Below, in pieces: positions 15,024 to 21,837 of a DNA stretch of 64,000 nucleotides. The notes under the pieces were generated by a model. That model saw only the letters and a list, made by a program, of their open reading frames with translations. It made no database searches and was not told the origin of the DNA. This DNA comes from CANKHA01 sp035699705. GTDB taxonomy: Bacteria > Pseudomonadota > Alphaproteobacteria > Rhizobiales > Xanthobacteraceae. The first letter of the stretch is position 1. Each line of letters begins with the position of its first letter. A program made the position numbers and the translations under genes. Location: NCBI GenBank assembly GCA_035699705.1, contig DASSPI010000089.1:1-64000 (forward strand), read 5' to 3'.

Positions 15024-16199
15024 ATGAAAGACGACATCGTCATCGTCGGCGCCGCCCGCACGGCAGTAGGTGCGTTCAATGGAGCGCTTTCCAGCTTGCC
15101 GGCGCACGAACTCGGCAAGGTCGCCATCAAGGCGGCGCTGGAGCGCGCCGGCATCGGAGGCGAGCTCGTCTCCGAGGTCATCATGGGTCAGATCCTCACC
15201 GCCGGCCAAGGGCAGAACCCGGCGCGCCAGGCTTCGGTGGCAGCCGGCATCCCGGTGCAGATCCCGGCCTGGGGGGTGAATCAGCTTTGCGGCTCCGGAC
15301 TGCGCGCGGTTGCGCTCGGCTATCAGGCCATCCTCAACGGCGATTCCGAGATCGTGGTCGCGGGCGGCCAGGAATCCATGAGCATGGCGCCGCACTGCGC
15401 CTATCTGCGCAACGGCGTGAAGATGGGCGGCTTCGAGATGGTCGATACCATGATCAAGGACGGGCTGTGGGATGCCTTCCACGGCTACCACATGGGCACC
15501 ACCGCGGAGAACGTCGCCAAGCAGTGGCAGATCACCCGCGAGCAGCAGGACGAATTCGCGGTGAAATCGCAGAACAAGGCGGAGGCGGCGCAGAAGGCCG
15601 GCCGTTTCAAGGATGAGATCGTCCCGGTCACGGTGAAGACGCGCAAGGGCGACGTGGTGGTCGATAGCGACGAATATCCGCGCCACGGCTCGACCCTCGA
15701 GGGCATGGCCAAGCTGCGGCCGGCTTTCGACAAGGAAGGCTCCGTCACCGCCGGCAATGCCTCCGGCATCAATGACGGCGCCGCGGCGCTGGTGCTGATG
15801 AAAGCCAGTCAGGCGGAGAAGGAAGGCCGCAAGCCGCTCGCGCGCATTGTTTCCTGGGCGCATGCCGGCGTCGATCCTTCGATCATGGGCACCGGGCCGA
15901 TCCCGGCCTCGCGCGCCGCGCTGAAGAAGGCGGGCTGGAAGGTCGAGGATCTTGACCTGATCGAAGCGAATGAGGCTTTCGCGGCGCAGGCCTGCGCGGT
16001 GAACAAGGATCTCTGCTGGGATACCGAGAAGGTCAACGTCAATGGCGGCGCCATTGCGCTCGGCCATCCGGTCGGCGCTTCCGGCGCGCGCGTCCTGGTG
16101 ACGCTGCTGCATGAGATGGGCAAGCGTGACGCGAAGAAAGGCCTCGCCACCCTCTGCATCGGCGGCGGCATGGGCATCGCGATGTGCGTGGAGAGATAA
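15024..16199 (+). CDS. phaA: Acetyl-CoA C-acetyltransferase (beta-ketothiolase)
   Basis: PhaA condenses two acetyl-CoA to acetoacetyl-CoA, the first step of polyhydroxybutyrate synthesis. The 391-residue chain is full length. Cys89 in WGVNQLCGSGLRAV is the acyl-carrying nucleophile. His348 in GGAIALGHPVGASGARVL and Cys378 in ATLCIGGGMGIAM complete the active site. AGGAG lies 6 bp before the ATG. The gene is followed after a 62-bp gap by phaB and is divergent from phaR, so it is dedicated to the PHB pathway rather than to fatty-acid degradation. Confidence 0.97.
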   Translation: MKDDIVIVGAARTAVGAFNGALSSLPAHELGKVAIKAALERAGIGGELVSEVIMGQILTAGQGQNPARQASVAAGIPVQIPAWGVNQLCGSGLRAVALGYQAILNGDSEIVVAGGQESMSMAPHCAYLRNGVKMGGFEMVDTMIKDGLWDAFHGYHMGTTAENVAKQWQITREQQDEFAVKSQNKAEAAQKAGRFKDEIVPVTVKTRKGDVVVDSDEYPRHGSTLEGMAKLRPAFDKEGSVTAGNASGINDGAAALVLMKASQAEKEGRKPLARIVSWAHAGVDPSIMGTGPIPASRAALKKAGWKVEDLDLIEANEAFAAQACAVNKDLCWDTEKVNVNGGAIALGHPVGASGARVLVTLLHEMGKRDAKKGLATLCIGGGMGIAMCVER

Positions 16200-16207
16200 C
16201 TCGTCTT

Positions 16208-16236
16208 CCCCTCTCTCCGTAAGGACGGGGAGAGGG
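16208..16236. repeat. C/T-rich hairpin between phaA and phaB
   Basis: CCCTCTCTCCGT pairs with ACGGGGAGAGGG around an AAGG loop, a 12-bp stem with one G-T pair. It fills most of the phaA-phaB gap. The same C/T-rich theme appears at 25631-25755. No T run follows, so it looks like a repeat or transcript-stability element rather than a terminator. Confidence 0.6.
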
Positions 16237-16261
16237 AGAGCGAGCAGGGAGGGTATAAGTC

Positions 16262-16987
16262 ATGGCACGCGTTGCGGTGGTTACCGGCGGCACGCGCGGG
16301 ATCGGGGCGGCGACAGCGAAGGCGCTGAAAGCGGCCGGCTACAAAGTGGCTGCGAACTACGGCGGCAACGAGGAAGCCGCCAGCAAGTTCAAGGCCGAGA
16401 CCGGCATCGCGGTTTACAGATGGGACGTCTCATCCCATGACGCCTGCGCCGCCGGCTTGAAAAAGGTCGAGGCCGAGCTCGGCCCGGTGGACGTGCTGGT
16501 CAACAATGCCGGCATCACCCGCGACGGCATGTTCCACAAAATGGACGTCGAGCAGTGGCGCGCCGTGATCGACACCAATCTCAATTCGCTCTTCAACATG
16601 TGCCGCCCGGTGATCGAGGGCATGCGCGAGCGCAAATTCGGCCGCATCATCAACATCTCCTCGATCAACGGGCAGAAGGGGCAGATGGGGCAGGCGAATT
16701 ATTCCGCCGCCAAGGCAGGCGAGATCGGCTTCACCAAGGCGCTGGCGCAGGAGAATGCGCGCGTCAATGTCACCGTGAACGCGATCTGTCCCGGTTACAT
16801 CGGCACCGAGATGGTGCAGGCCATGCCGCAGGACGTATTGGAAAAGCGCATCATTCCGTACATCCCGGCCGGGCGGCTCGGCACGCCGGAAGAAATCGCG
16901 CGCTGCGTGGTCTTTCTCGCCGCCGACGAGTCCGGCTTTATCACCGGCTCGACCCTCACCGCCAATGGCGGGCAGTACATGGTGTGA
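16262..16987 (+). CDS. phaB: NADPH-dependent acetoacetyl-CoA reductase
   Basis: PhaB reduces acetoacetyl-CoA to (R)-3-hydroxybutyryl-CoA for PHB synthase. The 241-residue short-chain dehydrogenase has the cofactor loop VVTGGTRGIGAATAKAL at residues 5-21 and VLVNNAGITRDGMFHKM. The catalytic Ser-Tyr-Lys set is in IINISSINGQKGQMGQANYSAAKAG. The C-terminal FLAADESGFITGSTLTANGGQYMV is typical of PhaB. GGGAGGG lies about 8 bp before the ATG. No PHB synthase gene is present in this window. Confidence 0.96.
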   Translation: MARVAVVTGGTRGIGAATAKALKAAGYKVAANYGGNEEAASKFKAETGIAVYRWDVSSHDACAAGLKKVEAELGPVDVLVNNAGITRDGMFHKMDVEQWRAVIDTNLNSLFNMCRPVIEGMRERKFGRIINISSINGQKGQMGQANYSAAKAGEIGFTKALAQENARVNVTVNAICPGYIGTEMVQAMPQDVLEKRIIPYIPAGRLGTPEEIARCVVFLAADESGFITGSTLTANGGQYMV

Positions 16988-17000
16988 ACGACGGCTCGTT

Positions 17001-17780
17001 CTAAGACCTGTTCTTCCGCGCGCGGATTTCCGCGAACACCTGCGCCGGCGGCTCCCCGCTCAGTCCCACGGCGGCGGCGACTTCCGGCCTGTCCGCGCGC
17101 AGGAAGGGGTTGGCCTCGCGTTCCTCTGCCACGGTCGTGGGGAGCGTCGGCTTTTTCCCGGCGGCCAGCTTGTCCACCGCGGCCGCACGCGCGAGCAGCG
17201 CCTTGTTGTCGGGTTCGATCGTCAGTGCGAAACGGATATTCGCCTGCGTATATTCGTGCCCGCAGAAAATCCGCGTGTCACCCGGCAGGTCGCGCAGCTT
17301 GGCGAGCGAGCGCCACATCATCTCCGGATTGCCTTCGATCACCCGGCCGCAGCCGATGGAGAACAGCGTGTCGCCGACGAAGGCGAGCTTGTCGGCATCG
17401 AACCAGTAGGCGATGTGCCCGAGCGTATGGCCCGGCGTTTCCAGCACACGCGCCGTGAGATTGCCCACCTTGACCGTGTCGCCTTCGCCCACGGTCTCAT
17501 CCACCTGCGGGATTTTCGCGGCTTCCCCGCGCGGCGCGACCACCCGGCACCCGTATTGTTGCTTGAGCGCGGCGATCCCGCCGGTGTGATCGCCGTGATG
17601 GTGGGTGACAAGAATATCGGTGAGCTTCCAGCCGTTGCCTTTCAGCGCCGCTTCCACCGGGGCGGCTTCCGGCGCGTCGATCGCGGCCGTCGCTCCGCTC
17701 GCTGGATCATGCACAAGCACGCCGTAGTTATCTTGCAGGCAAAGAAACAGACGGACCTGGGCAGGAACCTGGGCGGCCAT
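17001..17780 (-). CDS. gloB: Hydroxyacylglutathione hydrolase (glyoxalase II)
   Basis: GloB hydrolyses S-lactoylglutathione to D-lactate and glutathione, completing methylglyoxal detoxification. The 259-residue metallo-beta-lactamase fold has the metal motif THHHGDHTGG near residues 58-67. Further metal ligands are in ETPGHTLGHIAYW, FVGDTLFSIGCGR and FCGHEYTQANIRFA. The HAGH C-terminal domain ends LRADRPEVAAAVG. It converges on phaB with a 13-bp gap and is divergent from the methyltransferase gene across 88 bp containing the 17802-17846 inverted repeat. Confidence 0.95.
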   Translation of the reverse strand: MAAQVPAQVRLFLCLQDNYGVLVHDPASGATAAIDAPEAAPVEAALKGNGWKLTDILVTHHHGDHTGGIAALKQQYGCRVVAPRGEAAKIPQVDETVGEGDTVKVGNLTARVLETPGHTLGHIAYWFDADKLAFVGDTLFSIGCGRVIEGNPEMMWRSLAKLRDLPGDTRIFCGHEYTQANIRFALTIEPDNKALLARAAAVDKLAAGKKPTLPTTVAEEREANPFLRADRPEVAAAVGLSGEPPAQVFAEIRARKNRS

Positions 17781-17801
17781 GGCGGTTAAATCCTTTCACT
17801 G

Positions 17802-17846
17802 TTGAAGTTCCTAACGGAGTGTGGCGGGTGCTATAGGAACTTCAAA
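17802..17846. repeat. Inverted TTGAAGTTCCTA element between gloB and the methyltransferase gene
   Basis: TTGAAGTTCCTA on the plus strand at 17802-17813 is mirrored by TAGGAACTTCAA at 17834-17845, a perfect 12-bp inverted repeat with a 20-bp spacer. The minus-strand arm plus flank (17824-17846) matches the rpmF-upstream element in 21 of 23 bases. Each arm reads towards one of the two divergent genes. Confidence 0.6.
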
Positions 17847-17868
17847 TCGTCGGCACTAATATAGCGCC

Positions 17869-18615
17869 ATGTCCATAGACGTCGTCGACCTGCGAAACTT
17901 CTACGCTCATCAACTTGGCGTGGTCGCGCGCCGCTTTGTCGGCCGCAGCATTCGCGGGCGCTGGACCGACGCGCGCGCCTTGCGCGTGCTCGGCGTCGGT
18001 TATCCGACCCCCTATCTTGGGCTGTTTCGCGAGGAGGCGGAACGCTGCCTCGCCTTCATGCCCGGCACCCAGGGCGTGGTGAAATGGCCCTCGGCGCGGC
18101 CCGCGCTGACGGCGCTGGTGGACGAAAGCGAGATGCCGCTGCCCGATGGCGCCGTCGATCTCGTGTTGCTGGTGCATGCGCTGGAGATGTCGCAGGATCC
18201 CACGCAGCTGCTGCGGGAGGTCTGGCGCGTGTTGTCGGCGGGCGGAAAATTGTTGGCGGTCGTGCCGAACCGGCGCGGGCTTTGGGCGCGCATGGACACC
18301 ACGCCTTTCGGCCACGGCCGGCCCTATTCGCGCGCGCAGATCGTTTATCTGCTGCGGGAAACCTGGTTCACCCCGGTGGGCTGGGACGAGGCGCTTTACG
18401 TGCCGCCGATCGGGCGCAAATGGTTCTTGCGCTCGGCGCTCGCATGGGAACGCGTCGGCTCAAGAATCTCCGCGCCCTTTGCCGGCGTGCATATCGTGGA
18501 GGCGACCAAGCAGGTCTATCGCGCGCTTCCGGCACGCAAAGAAAAGCACCGGCTGGTGCCGGCGCTGGAGCCTGCGCTCGCGCCCGCGCCGGGCGGAGCC
18601 GCGGGCGCGGTCTGA
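17869..18615 (+). CDS. SAM-dependent methyltransferase (class I, type 11-like)
   Basis: This 248-residue protein has a degenerate Rossmann core. VLGVGYPTPYL replaces the usual glycine-rich motif I. It is followed by MPLPDGAVDLVLLVHALEMSQDP (motif post-II/III) and LREVWRVLSAGGKLLAVVPNRRGLWARM, typical of type 11 methyltransferases. The C-terminal tail is Ala/Pro-rich. The substrate is unknown. It is divergent from gloB, and the conserved pairing in Rhizobiales (from memory) says nothing definite about its role. Confidence 0.8.
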   Translation: MSIDVVDLRNFYAHQLGVVARRFVGRSIRGRWTDARALRVLGVGYPTPYLGLFREEAERCLAFMPGTQGVVKWPSARPALTALVDESEMPLPDGAVDLVLLVHALEMSQDPTQLLREVWRVLSAGGKLLAVVPNRRGLWARMDTTPFGHGRPYSRAQIVYLLRETWFTPVGWDEALYVPPIGRKWFLRSALAWERVGSRISAPFAGVHIVEATKQVYRALPARKEKHRLVPALEPALAPAPGGAAGAV

Positions 18616-18639
18616 TCAAGGGTCCGCTTAGTCCGGCAA

Positions 18640-19386
18640 TCAGTCGTTGGTGGGGCGCGGCGTCGGCTGGTTGCCGTCGTTGCCGGTCTGCGATCCGCCC
18701 GCCACGTCGCTGCGCGGCCCACGGTGGCGCCGGCGCCGGCGATGCAGCGGATAGCGGTCGGCCTGCCCCTCGTGACCGTTCTGGCCATGGCTGCCGCCCT
18801 GCTGTGCCTGCGGGGCGCCGCCGGTGATGAAGGGCGGCAAGCCGCCTACATCGCCCTGGCCGTCACCGCCGCCTTGCTGCTGCGGCCGCGGCTGCTCGCG
18901 CGGCGGATAAGGCTGTTGCTCGCGAGTGTAATGCGGCTGCTGCTCGCGATTGTGATGGTGCTGTTGCTCGCGCGGTTGGAATTGATTGTCGCGCGGCGGA
19001 TAGGGCGCCTGCGGCTCGCGATTGCCATAGCCCGGCTCGCCTTGCCCCTGGAAATCATCGTCGTCGCCGTCGAAGCTCTCCTCGCGCGGCTCGCCCTCAG
19101 CGCGATGGAAAGGCGGCTGCTGGGTTTGGCGGAACTGTTCCTGCGCCGCGGCGATCATGCGGAAATAGTGCTCGGCATGCTGGTAATAATTCTCGGCGGC
19201 CACCGGGTCGCCGGAAGCCTGTGAATCGCGCGCGAGCTGGATGTATTTCTCCGCTACATGCGAGGCCGTCCCGCGGATTTTCACGTCCGGCCCGTTCGAT
19301 TCGTAGACCCGGGTGAGCGGGTTCGAGCTCTTGCCGCGGTTATTGTTGCTGCGTCCACGCATGCGTTTGTTCTGACCGTTTCTCAT
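18640..19386 (-). CDS. DUF4167 domain-containing protein with a disordered Gln/Arg/Pro tail
   Basis: The start was set at the ATG at 19386 because the N terminus then reads MRNGQNKRMRGRSNNNRGKS, the usual DUF4167 opening, with AAGG upstream. The 248-residue product has a conserved N-terminal region of about 85 residues (PLTRVYESNGPDVKIRGTAS through AENYYQHAEHYFRMIAAAQE). A long low-complexity part follows, made of imperfect REQQ-type units rich in Gln, His, Pro and Tyr. It ends in an Arg-rich LHRRRRRHRG patch and a Gly/Asn tail. The basic ends suggest nucleic-acid binding. Function is unknown; the gene lies next to prmC-prfA. Confidence 0.85.
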   Translation of the reverse strand: MRNGQNKRMRGRSNNNRGKSSNPLTRVYESNGPDVKIRGTASHVAEKYIQLARDSQASGDPVAAENYYQHAEHYFRMIAAAQEQFRQTQQPPFHRAEGEPREESFDGDDDDFQGQGEPGYGNREPQAPYPPRDNQFQPREQQHHHNREQQPHYTREQQPYPPREQPRPQQQGGGDGQGDVGGLPPFITGGAPQAQQGGSHGQNGHEGQADRYPLHRRRRRHRGPRSDVAGGSQTGNDGNQPTPRPTND

Positions 19387-19799
19387 GATCTGCCTTTTTC
19401 GCCACTCCGATTGCGGACGCTCTCGTCCTGAAGACCAGCTTTGAGCCTGCTTGAGACTCGAAAGCACACACCTCCCCACCGGCCTTGCCCAAGGAGCATC
19501 GGCCGAGGACTTCCTGAAACTGGGCGATCCGTCTTTGCGATAGCCGCAACAACCCCTGCGCCGCGATCTTCAGCGGCAATGGTAACCCCTCATCCGCGCG
19601 TCATTGACCGACGTCATGCCGATCCGCGCCTAACCCGATGAAGCGTCTGACCCGAATGCGCTGCCGTATCACCGGCTATCTTCGTTCGCCTTTCGCACCG
19701 CTCGCCTCAGAAGCCTCGCTTCGGGCGTTAACGCGCTGCGACCGTCTCGGGTCGATGTCGTGGAAAGAAGCTAGTCGCTCTGAGGGAATAATCCAAGTG
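19387..19799. other. 413-bp intergenic region between DUF4167 and prmC
   Basis: No gene is supported in this stretch. Short open frames on both strands have Arg/Ser/Pro-rich translations without start signals. The right half (about 19640-19790) is less GC-rich and includes the repeated theme CCTCAGAAGCCTCGCTTC. The left half must contain the DUF4167 promoter on the minus strand, but no clear -35/-10 pair was found. Confidence 0.5.
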
Positions 19800-20705
19800 C
19801 TATTTTTCACTTTCGGGATGCTGTCCCCGCATGGCTGGACGGCCCAGAAGAGCCCGAAAATGGCCACTTAAATCGGCCTCCGGCGCGTCCGCCACGATTC
19901 CGCCCTCGCCCATCAGGGCTGCCACGGCGAAGGCCTGCCCGGCACCCAACTCAACCGCCAGAATACCCGTCGGGGCGAGCAGGCGGCCGGCCTGCGCTAC
20001 CACGGCGCGATAACCATCGAGGCCGGAGGGGCCGCCGTCGAGCGCGAGCCGCGGATCGTAATTGCGGACTTCCGGATCCAGCCCGGCGATATCGCCGCTC
20101 GCGATATAGGGCGGATTGGAAAGAATAAGATCGAACGGCCCGCGCAAGGCCGAGCCATAATCGCAAGCGGCAAAATACGCGCGCGATCCGAAACCAAGAC
20201 GGACGGCATTGTCGCGCGCGACCGCAAGCGCGGAAACACTCATGTCGGTGCCGATGCCCACGGCATTTGGAAGCTCCGACAACAGCGCGAGCAAGAGCGC
20301 GCCGGTGCCGGTGCCGAAATCCACGATGCGCAGCGGAAGCGACCGGTCGGGGATCGCCGCGAGCGCCGCCTCCACCACGGTTTCGGTTTCCGGCCGCGGC
20401 ACCAAAGTTGCGGGCGTGACGCGCAATTCCAGCCCCCAGAATTCCCTGCGGCCGGCAATGCGCGCCACCGGCTCATGCGCCAGGCGGCGGTCGGCCAGAC
20501 CCGTGATGGCGGAAACGTCGTCCGCGGTCAGCCGGCGGTCTCCCTTGGAGGCAAGCGCGCCGTGATCGAGACCAAGCGCGTGGCCCACCAGCAGGCGCGC
20601 GTCGAGATCGGGAGAATCCAGGCCGGCATCGCGGAATGCCTGCGCCAGCACGCGCCGCGCGGCGGCGATCGAGATGCCCGGCGCAAGACCGGGAAGCATT
20701 TTCAC
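19800..20705 (-). CDS. prmC: Peptide chain release factor N5-glutamine methyltransferase
   Basis: PrmC methylates the glutamine of the GGQ motif of release factors, speeding termination. The 301-residue protein has the N-terminal helical domain (RRVLAQAFRDAGLDSPDLDARLLVGHALG), then VDFGTGTGALLLALL as the SAM-binding motif and ILSNPPYI as the catalytic NPPY. It starts at a GTG whose bases overlap the prfA stop (GTGA), so it is coupled to its own substrate's gene. An ATG two codons later is an alternative start. Confidence 0.95.
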   Translation of the reverse strand: MKMLPGLAPGISIAAARRVLAQAFRDAGLDSPDLDARLLVGHALGLDHGALASKGDRRLTADDVSAITGLADRRLAHEPVARIAGRREFWGLELRVTPATLVPRPETETVVEAALAAIPDRSLPLRIVDFGTGTGALLLALLSELPNAVGIGTDMSVSALAVARDNAVRLGFGSRAYFAACDYGSALRGPFDLILSNPPYIASGDIAGLDPEVRNYDPRLALDGGPSGLDGYRAVVAQAGRLLAPTGILAVELGAGQAFAVAALMGEGGIVADAPEADLSGHFRALLGRPAMRGQHPESEK

Positions 20706-21781
20706 GAGGCCTTTTCCTGCGCCGCCAGCAATTCCGCCTGATGCTCGGTGGTCAGCGCCTGGATGATTTCATCCAGGGCTTCGCCTTCCATCACCTGCGG
20801 CAATTTGTAGAGCGTGAGATTGATGCGGTGGTCGCTGACGCGGCCTTGCGGGAAATTGTAGGTGCGGATGCGCTCGGAACGGTCGCCCGAGCCGATCTGG
20901 CCCTTGCGCTCGGCGGCGCGCGCCGAATCGAGCCTCGTGCGTTCCAAGTCGTAAAGCTTGGAACGCAGCATCGTCATCGCCTTGGCTTTGTTCTTGTGCT
21001 GCGAGCGCTCGGCCTGCACGTAAATCACGACGCCGCTCGGAATGTGCGTCACCCGGATGGCGGATTCGGTCTTGTTGACGTGCTGGCCGCCGGCGCCGCT
21101 CGACCGCATGGTGTCGATCTTCAGGTCGGCATCGTTGATCTTCACGTCGACTTCCTCGGCCTCCGGGAGCACCGCGACGGTGGCAGCCGAGGTATGGATG
21201 CGCCCTTGCGTCTCGGTATTGGGCACGCGTTGCACGCGGTGCACGCCGGACTCGAATTTCAGTTTGGCGAAGGGGCCGCGGCCGCTGATTTCCGCGATGA
21301 TTTCCTTGTAGCCGCCGGCGGTGCCTTCGCTCGCCGAGACCACCTCCACCTTCCAGCCATGCTTGGCGGCGTAGCGCTCATACATGCGGAACAGATCGCC
21401 GGCGAACAGCGAAGCCTCATCGCCGCCGGTGCCGGCGCGGATTTCCAGGATGACGTTGCGCTCATCCATGGCATCCTTCGGCACCAGCGCGAGGCGGACT
21501 TCCTGCGCGAGCCGGTCGCGACGCTCCTGCAAGGGGCCTTTTTCGCTTTCCGCCAGGGCGCGCATCTCGGGATCGGTCGTCGGATCCTGCATCAGCGCAT
21601 CGATTTCAGCGAGCTCGCGGCTGGCGGCGCGATAGGCATTGATCGATTCGACGACCGGCCCGAGCTCGGAGAATTCGCGCGACAGCTTCACAAAGGTATC
21701 GGAGTTGTGCTGGCTCGCGAGCGCGGCTTGCACTTCCGCATAGCGCGTCAACAAGGCGTCGAGTTTCTGTTCAGGGAGCAT
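20702..21781 (-). CDS. prfA: Peptide chain release factor 1
   Basis: RF1 reads UAA and UAG stop codons and triggers peptide release. From the ATG at 21781 the protein has 359 residues, the usual length. The frame could begin at a TTG five codons upstream, which seems less likely. The codon-recognition loop sits in HRVQRVPNTETQGRIHTSA (PxT type: Pro-Asn-Thr). The catalytic GGQ lies in RSSGAGGQHVNKTESAIR. The gene is followed with overlap by prmC, which modifies that glutamine. Confidence 0.97.
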   Translation of the reverse strand: MLPEQKLDALLTRYAEVQAALASQHNSDTFVKLSREFSELGPVVESINAYRAASRELAEIDALMQDPTTDPEMRALAESEKGPLQERRDRLAQEVRLALVPKDAMDERNVILEIRAGTGGDEASLFAGDLFRMYERYAAKHGWKVEVVSASEGTAGGYKEIIAEISGRGPFAKLKFESGVHRVQRVPNTETQGRIHTSAATVAVLPEAEEVDVKINDADLKIDTMRSSGAGGQHVNKTESAIRVTHIPSGVVIYVQAERSQHKNKAKAMTMLRSKLYDLERTRLDSARAAERKGQIGSGDRSERIRTYNFPQGRVSDHRINLTLYKLPQVMEGEALDEIIQALTTEHQAELLAAQEKAS

Positions 21782-21837
21782 TTGCTCGTATCTCAATAAG
21801 GAAAAAAGGGCTCACGCGGGCGACATACGAAGCGTCG

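Noticed and set aside
17802..17846. Resemblance to an FRT recombination site (GAAGTTCCTA ... TATAGGAACTTC)
   Set aside because: The spacer is 18 bp instead of 8 and the outer bases differ. A related copy exists before rpmF, so it is a bacterial element, not a cloning scar.
19676..19867. 63-codon minus-strand frame overlapping the end of prmC
   Set aside because: It overlaps conserved prmC coding sequence and its translation has no family resemblance.
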